Position numbers and translations under genes: made by a program
Notes under the pieces: model-generated
What the model saw: the letters and a program-made list of their open reading frames with translations, nothing else
The model's database searches: none
What the model was told of the DNA's origin: nothing
Assembly: GCA_907165065.1 (NCBI GenBank)
Contig: OU015528.1
Coordinates: forward strand, 20,970,015-21,034,014
DNA length: 64,000 nucleotides
Source: Caprimulgus europaeus
Lineage: Eukaryota > Chordata > Aves > Caprimulgiformes > Caprimulgidae
Direction of reading: 5' to 3'
In this document: positions 61,501 through 64,000 of the stretch, piece by piece
Position numbering within the stretch: position 1 is the stretch's first letter
Layout: each line of letters begins with the position of its first letter

Positions 61501-62300
61501 CCCAGTACACAAGAGAATTCAAAATTATGGTTCTTTGACCTTATAAGAGAAGGATTCTCCATACTGAAGACAGCTAAACCTCTAGTATTAAACAGGGAAT
61601 GCACATAACTGTATATTTGTATATCTACATCTCTGTTACTGTAAGATTCCTACTACTTTAAGTGAGTTGCAGAGAACAGTTATTTTAAGTATTTATTTAA
61701 TATCTTGTTGGGAAAAAATAGCCTTCCAACAGACATAATAGTACACAAATTATTTCAGTCTTCAACTACATCTAACAAAATTCTTATATTAAGTTTTAGT
61801 TTAATTCACTTCTGAAATGGATTTTTTCAGAGCAACTTTGGATATTGTTCCTAATGCAATATAAGCATTCCAGTACTTAAATAAATTTCTGTTTTCCAGA
61901 CCTGAAACAAAAACAGGAAGTGAAAAGAACAAGGTACTGTAAAATTAGTTTCTTGATAAATAGTTTGTATCAGCTTTGAATCACTCAGATGGGAACAGTT
62001 TATGTAGTGATCAACCAGATGCACAAATTGCTGTTAGCATGCAGCTTTATCATATTCAAACCAAATCTGTGGGCTGTGAATGAGAGAATGAATCATTCAT
62101 GCATTTGAAATAATCTGTAATACTGTATAGCTGTGTACAGGAAATACTGTTTTGTTTGTAGGTCAGCATACAAATGGATGTAACTGATGACCTTGATTTA
62201 ACTCACTCATCTGACACAACTTCAGAGGATGTCGAATTACCGACTTCAACCTACAAAGAGGCTATGTTGCTGTTAGAACAGCTCAGTGTGGATCATACAG
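28338..62300 (+). CDS. ANKRD26: ANKRD26, ankyrin repeat domain 26 (exons 1-23; 3' part outside window)
   Basis: Twenty-three exons with AG/GT boundaries join in one open frame: 28338-28540, 32481-32595, 32838-33011, 33118-33224, 33750-33887, 34667-34815, 38404-38454, 41277-41310, 41390-41462, 42741-42801, 43166-44196, 44911-45058, 46589-46650, 47896-48007, 50235-50263, 50367-50433, 50525-50569, 56133-56218, 57896-58882, 59725-59963, 60767-60916, 61900-61933, 62162-62300. Residues 34-235 form the ankyrin domain ([45 protein letters not shown]). Residues about 413-485 are an acidic run. Residues 941-980 hold [20 protein letters not shown], the CCDC144C-type block. The family is about 1,700 residues in humans, so the last few hundred residues (coiled coil) lie to the right. 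Mammalian ANKRD26 sits at centriolar distal appendages and recruits PIDD1 for PIDDosome signalling. The start ATG is the one giving the family N-terminus MK(R/K)-(L/I)F-F, close after the CpG island. Confidence 0.94.
28541..32480 (+). other. ANKRD26: ANKRD26 intron 1
   Basis: 3.9 kb. The first part is GC-rich. The block 30530-30815 aligns by eye with copy B intron 1 (about 18500-18760), and the last 35 bases before the acceptor also resemble those of copy B. No mobile element was recognised. Confidence 0.85.
32481..32595 (+). CDS. ANKRD26: ANKRD26 exon 2, ankyrin
   Basis: Residues 68-106: [20 protein letters not shown] then [19 protein letters not shown]. Phase 2 to 0. Confidence 0.96.
32838..33011 (+). 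CDS. ANKRD26: ANKRD26 exon 3, ankyrin
   Basis: Residues 107-164: [20 protein letters not shown], then [15 protein letters not shown] and [14 protein letters not shown]. Phase 0 to 0. Deleted from copy B. Confidence 0.96.
33118..33224 (+). CDS. ANKRD26: ANKRD26 exon 4, ankyrin
   Basis: Residues 165-199: [20 protein letters not shown] then [15 protein letters not shown]. Phase 0 to 2. Deleted from copy B. Confidence 0.95.
33502..33536. repeat. Perfect 15-bp inverted repeat with 5-nt loop
   Basis: Arms CTGGGTAGCAGCATA (33502-33516) and TATGCTGCTACCCAG (33522-33536) are exact reverse complements around the loop GTTTA, in ANKRD26 intron 4. Confidence 0.95.
33750..33887 (+). CDS. ANKRD26: ANKRD26 exon 5, ankyrin
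   Basis: Residues 200-245: [20 protein letters not shown], then [20 protein letters not shown] and IHGHS. Last ankyrin unit. Phase 2 to 2. Deleted from copy B. Confidence 0.95.
34667..34815 (+). CDS. ANKRD26: ANKRD26 exon 6
   Basis: Residues 246-295: [20 protein letters not shown], then [20 protein letters not shown] and LGAPAVDRG. Linker after the ankyrin domain. Phase 2 to 1. The counterpart in copy B is 18967-19106. Confidence 0.9.
34816..38403 (+). other. ANKRD26: ANKRD26 intron 6
   Basis: 3.6 kb of AT-rich DNA. The first 50 bases after exon 6 resemble copy B after 19106. No mobile element or further exon recognised. Confidence 0.8.
38404..38454 (+). CDS. ANKRD26: ANKRD26 exon 7 (small)
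   Basis: Residues 296-312: [17 protein letters not shown]. 51 bases, phase 1 to 1, between the acceptor ATGGATATAG and the donor GTATTC. The acceptor has a weak pyrimidine tract, so this exon is less certain than its neighbours. Skipping it keeps the frame. Confidence 0.68.
38676..38694. repeat. (TA)n simple repeat
   Basis: About nine TA dinucleotides in intron 7. Confidence 0.85.
38915..39200 (+). mobile_element. ERVL-type LTR fragment, 5' part
   Basis: TGTCCTGGTTTTGCTAGGAT and AGAGTTAATTTTCTTCTTAG match the beginning of the avian ERVL LTR group. After about 39010 similarity becomes weak, so the right end is approximate. Lies in ANKRD26 intron 7. Confidence 0.65.
39750..40612 (+). mobile_element. 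CR1 LINE fragment, old
   Basis: Diverged CR1 ORF2 3' part in ANKRD26 intron 7. Pieces matching RT/CR1 include CACGCTCATCGAGTTTGCAA, CAGGGCAGTGCTGCCATTCG, GAGGGACCTTGACAAGCTG and GGAGAGGCTGAGGAAACTGG. It ends in a CTGACCTCATTTATCCTGTGATCC-like tail. Confidence 0.88.
41277..41310 (+). CDS. ANKRD26: ANKRD26 exon 8 (small)
   Basis: Residues 313-323: [11 protein letters not shown]. 34 bases, phase 1 to 2. The acceptor is GTTTGAACAG and the donor GTGAGA. Confidence 0.85.
41390..41462 (+). CDS. ANKRD26: ANKRD26 exon 9
   Basis: Residues 324-348: [20 protein letters not shown] then DFTPK. The DDSW-TSEEE block is typical of the family linker. Phase 2 to 0. Confidence 0.92.
42741..42801 (+). CDS. ANKRD26: ANKRD26 exon 10
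   Basis: Residues 349-368: [20 protein letters not shown]. Phase 0 to 1. The acceptor is TTTTTATTTACAG and the donor GTAAGC. Confidence 0.88.
42889..42914. repeat. (TA)n plus poly(A) simple repeat
   Basis: TATATATATATA followed by a 13-base A run, in intron 10. Confidence 0.85.
43166..44196 (+). CDS. ANKRD26: ANKRD26 exon 11, large acidic exon
   Basis: Residues 369-712 (1,031 bases, phase 1 to 0). Starts [18 protein letters not shown]. Residues about 413-485 are almost pure Glu/Asp, encoded by GAG/GAA/GAT triplet runs at 43300-43512. The rest is a polar, Ser/Asn/Glu-rich, probably disordered linker. The acceptor is TTGTGCTTTCAG and the donor GTAAGT. Confidence 0.93.
44911..45058 (+). CDS. 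ANKRD26: ANKRD26 exon 12
   Basis: Residues 713-761: [20 protein letters not shown] then [12 protein letters not shown] and HSASKDNA. The donor GTGAGA at 45059 gives phase 1, which fits exon 13. If not used, translation runs on 62 bases to TGA at 45121-45123. Confidence 0.88.
46589..46650 (+). CDS. ANKRD26: ANKRD26 exon 13
   Basis: Residues 762-782: [20 protein letters not shown] plus E. Phase 1 to 0. The ESPWDSE ending is a family signature. The counterpart in copy B is 19255-19316. Confidence 0.92.
46935..47025 (+). mobile_element. CR1 LINE 3'-end fragment
   Basis: GTTGGACTCGATGATCCTTG then TGGGTCCCTTCCAACTCGCA and ATTCTATGGTTC is the standard CR1 3' terminus, sense orientation, in ANKRD26 intron 13. 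Confidence 0.88.
47359..47405. repeat. Poly(A)/poly(T) low-complexity run
   Basis: An A run of about 15 followed by a T run of about 14 and TATTTTTTTATTTT, in intron 13. It could form a weak hairpin. Confidence 0.85.
47896..48007 (+). CDS. ANKRD26: ANKRD26 exon 14
   Basis: Residues 783-819: [20 protein letters not shown] then [17 protein letters not shown]. Phase 0 to 1. Confidence 0.88.
48624..49336 (-). mobile_element. ERVL-type LTR fragment
   Basis: Reversed and diverged relative of the LTR at 9209-10275. It shares CAGCAGCACAGGGGGACAGG/GAATGGGG, the TCCATGG/CTGCTCC-rich repeats, and a start resembling TGTGTTGAGTTTGTGTG. Lies in ANKRD26 intron 14. Long minus-strand ORFs here are by-products of the repeats. 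Ends approximate. Confidence 0.78.
50235..50263 (+). CDS. ANKRD26: ANKRD26 exon 15 (small)
   Basis: Residues 820-829: [10 protein letters not shown]. 29 bases, phase 1 to 0. The acceptor is TTTTTCATCTTCAG and the donor GTAAGT. Confidence 0.86.
50367..50433 (+). CDS. ANKRD26: ANKRD26 exon 16
   Basis: Residues 830-851: [20 protein letters not shown] then KS. Phase 0 to 1. Confidence 0.9.
50525..50569 (+). CDS. ANKRD26: ANKRD26 exon 17
   Basis: Residues 852-866: [15 protein letters not shown], a conserved family motif (DLLEE-GLGDA). Phase 1 to 1. Confidence 0.93.
51537..51595. repeat. CTCCTC-rich simple repeat
   Basis: Imperfect CTC/CTCCTC pyrimidine tract of about 59 bases in intron 17; a possible H-DNA former. 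Confidence 0.8.
54768..55246 (-). mobile_element. CR1 LINE fragment, 5'-truncated
   Basis: Reversed CR1 3' part. On the plus strand it begins with the complement of the CR1 tail (CACAGAATCACAGAACG) and the complement of GGTCCCTTCCAA, and it continues into the RT 3' coding end. The minus-strand frame reads [20 protein letters not shown] and [20 protein letters not shown]. Relatively little diverged. Confidence 0.95.
56133..56218 (+). CDS. ANKRD26: ANKRD26 exon 18
   Basis: Residues 867-895: [20 protein letters not shown] then DAVENYGVQ. Phase 1 to 0. Confidence 0.88.
56219..57895 (+). other. ANKRD26: ANKRD26 intron 18
   Basis: 1.7 kb without a recognised repeat or additional exon. Confidence 0.75.
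57896..58882 (+). CDS. ANKRD26: ANKRD26 exon 19, CCDC144C-type region
   Basis: Residues 896-1224 (987 bases, phase 0 to 0). Contains [20 protein letters not shown] then [20 protein letters not shown], the most conserved block of ANKRD26/CCDC144/POTE-like proteins. It ends [19 protein letters not shown], entering the coiled coil. The donor is GTAGAA; the open frame continues a short way past it before a stop. Confidence 0.96.
59725..59963 (+). CDS. ANKRD26: ANKRD26 exon 20
   Basis: Residues 1225-1303: [31 protein letters not shown], and on to [11 protein letters not shown]. Highly charged. Phase 0 to 2; the donor is GTAAAC. Confidence 0.86.
60767..60916 (+). CDS. ANKRD26: ANKRD26 exon 21
   Basis: Residues 1304-1353: [20 protein letters not shown] then [15 protein letters not shown] and FSETSQDEG. 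Phase 2 to 2. The acceptor is TTCTGTTTAATGTAG. Confidence 0.88.
61285..61509 (-). mobile_element. ERVL-type LTR fragment, 5' part
   Basis: On the minus strand it begins TGTACTGGGTCTGGCTGGGA and contains AACAGTGTTGATAACACACC and TGCTGAACAGCGCTTGCA, matching the 5' half of the avian ERVL LTR. Lies in ANKRD26 intron 21. Inner end approximate. Confidence 0.8.
61900..61933 (+). CDS. ANKRD26: ANKRD26 exon 22 (small)
   Basis: Residues 1354-1365: [12 protein letters not shown]. 34 bases, phase 2 to 0; similar in position and sequence to a short exon of mammalian ANKRD26. Confidence 0.88.
62162..62300 (+). CDS. ANKRD26: ANKRD26 exon 23 (last in window)
   Basis: Residues 1366-1411: [20 protein letters not shown] then [20 protein letters not shown] and LSVDHT. 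It strongly resembles the mammalian DDLDDLTQSSETASEDCELP segment. Phase 0 to 1; the donor is GTATGT. The next exon must lie beyond 64000. Confidence 0.95.
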
Positions 62301-62363
62301 GTATGTTTTCAAGTCACTTTGTCTTCAGCTGTTACAAGTTCCTCTTTTAAAAACACAATTTCT

Positions 62364-62947
62364 TGTTGTGCTTTAACCCCAGCCAGCAACTAAGCACCAC
62401 ACAGCCGCTTACTCACTCCACCCTGGTGGGACTGGGGACAGAATCAGAAAGTAAAAGTGAGAAAACTCATGGGTTGGGATAAAGACAGTTTAATAGATAA
62501 AGCTAAAGCTGTGCACGCAAGCAAAGCAAAACAAGGAATTCATTCACTACTTCCCATCAGCAGGCAGGCGTTCAGCCACCTCCAGGAAAGCAGGGCTCCA
62601 TCATGCATAACGTTTACTTGGGAAGACAAATGCTATCACTCCAAACATCCTCCTATTCCTTCTTCCCCCAGCTTTGTATGCTGATGTCAGATGGTATGGA
62701 ATATCCCTTTGGTCAATAGGGATCAGCTGTCCCAGCTATGTTCCCTCCCAACTTTTTGTGCACCCCCACCCTACTTGCTGGTGGGGCAGTGTGAGGAGCA
62801 GAAAAGGCCTTGACTCTGTGTAAGCACTGCTCAACAATAAACATACATCCCTGTGTTATCAACTCTGTTGCCAGCACAAATCCAAAATATAGCTCCATAC
62901 TAGCTACTGTGAAGGAAGTGAACTCTCTCCCAGCCAAAACCAGCACA
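62364..62947 (-). mobile_element. ERVL-type solo LTR with 5-bp target duplication
   Basis: A 584-bp LTR, TG...CA, flanked by TTTCT at 62359-62363 and 62948-62952. On the minus strand it starts TGTGCTGGTTTTGGCTGGGA, has CTGATGTCAGCATACAAAGC around the promoter region, and ends GGGGTTAAAGCACAACA. Same family as 21985-22548 but less decayed. Solo; no internal region. Confidence 0.93.
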
Positions 62948-63368
62948 TTTCTTTGTATGTGCTCCTAGATATTTTAGTTTCATAATTCAATATAATATTC
63001 TTTTATGATTAGAGATCCCCATCAAAAGATGTGACATTATCTCACTGACCTTAGATGCTTGTCTGTACTGTCAGCAAACATGCCTTACTTTGTCATTGGT
63101 TCTCTGCCTACTCAGACCTGGAGAAGCAGGCTCTTGCAAAGTACAGTTTAGCTCCTTCTGATGCAGTCATCAAAAGTTAGGAAGATCTTTTTCTTCTTTA
63201 TATTCCTTCAATAGCTAATGACAAATAGTGCAGCAAAATAACAGCTTTGCTTAAAAAAATTTTATATATATGTATAAAATCAACTGTTATGAGATGCTTG
63301 CATATATAAACATAGCATTATATAAACATAAGCATTGCTTACTTCACTATTCAACTATGCTAAAATTT

Positions 63369-64000
63369 TGTTAGGAAAGAGTTGACCTTGGCTAATGGCA
63401 AAACTCCCACCCAGCTGCTCTGTCACTGCCCCTCCTCAAGAGGACAAAATAGGATGAAAAATCTCGAGGGTCAGTACAAAGGCAGGGCTATCACTTGCCA
63501 GTTACTGTCACAGGCAAAACAGACTCCACCTGGGGAAGCTGAATTTGTTAACAATTAAAATAAATTTGGGTAGTGAGAAACAAAAAGAAAACATAAAAGA
63601 ACACCTTCCTACCACCCCCTTCTAAAGTTCCAACTGCAGTCCTTCACTCCTGACTCCCCCACCCCTCCCAGGCAGCACAAGGAGGCAGTCAGGACATAGC
63701 AGTTTCCCTCTGCCATTCCTTCCTCATGCTTTTCCCCTACTCCAGTGTGAGTGCTTCCATGGGCTGCATGCACTTCATATCCACCTGCTCTGTCGTGAGG
63801 TCCTCCACACCACTGCATCGTGGTATCTGCTCCAGCATGGTCCTCTCCAGGGGCTGCAGGGAAATACCTGCTCTACCATGGTGTTTCCATGGGCTACAGG
63901 GGAATCTCTGCTCTGACACCTGGAGCACCTTCTCCTACTCCTTCACTGATCTGGATGTTCACAGGGCCCCTTCTCCTCTGCCTGTCTGGTGTTTTGCCCT
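63369..64000 (-). mobile_element. ERVL-type LTR running out of the window
   Basis: Reversed relative of the LTR at 9209-10275. It shares GTTGACCTTGG near its 3' end, CAGTTACTGTCACAGGCAAA and ACAGACTCCA, then the TCCATGGGCTGCA/CTGCTCC repeats up to the window edge. Lies in the intron after ANKRD26 exon 23. Whether an internal region follows cannot be seen. Confidence 0.85.

Overview
The window looks like bird nuclear DNA. It carries several CR1 LINE fragments (CR1 is the dominant avian/reptilian LINE) and many ERVL-type solo LTRs of kinds common in neoavian, especially passerine, genomes. The bird call is well supported; passerine is inference.

The main content is a tandem ANKRD26 (ankyrin repeat domain 26) locus on the + strand. 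Positions 28338-62300 hold the first 23 coding exons of a full-length ANKRD26 orthologue. All 23 have consensus splice sites and join without a frame break (4,234 coding bases, 1,411 codons plus one base). They encode an N-terminal ankyrin domain, a linker with a long acidic run, and the start of the CCDC144C-like/coiled-coil half. The gene leaves the window in the intron after exon 23. A CpG-rich promoter with a perfect NRF1-type palindrome precedes it.

Upstream, 18028-24558 is a contracted second copy (here 'copy B'). It keeps the counterparts of exons 1, 2, 6 and 13 plus five coiled-coil exons and a terminal exon with a stop codon. Introns are also homologous, so it arose by DNA duplication followed by large internal deletions, not by retroposition. 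It is still open: two alternative splice routes give in-frame proteins of about 343 or 372 residues. Just before it, 17355-17445 is an isolated terminal exon of a third, lost copy ('copy A'). That exon and about 500 bases of flank (17320-17959) are nearly identical to 24433-25056 at the end of copy B, which points to a recent tandem rearrangement. The left breakpoint cuts a CR1 element.

Positions 1-17300 show no convincing host gene. They hold CR1 fragments, one ERVL-type solo LTR with a clean 5-bp target duplication, another LTR nested in a CR1, and otherwise unassigned sequence. The introns of the large gene hold further LTR and CR1 fragments, simple repeats, and one perfect 15-bp hairpin. 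I saw no tRNA, rRNA, CRISPR or prokaryotic features.

ANKRD26 in mammals is a centriolar distal-appendage protein that recruits PIDD1 for PIDDosome/caspase-2 signalling; its 5' UTR is a known regulatory region. The short paralogue would keep a basic N-terminus, at most one ankyrin unit, and the C-terminal coiled coil.
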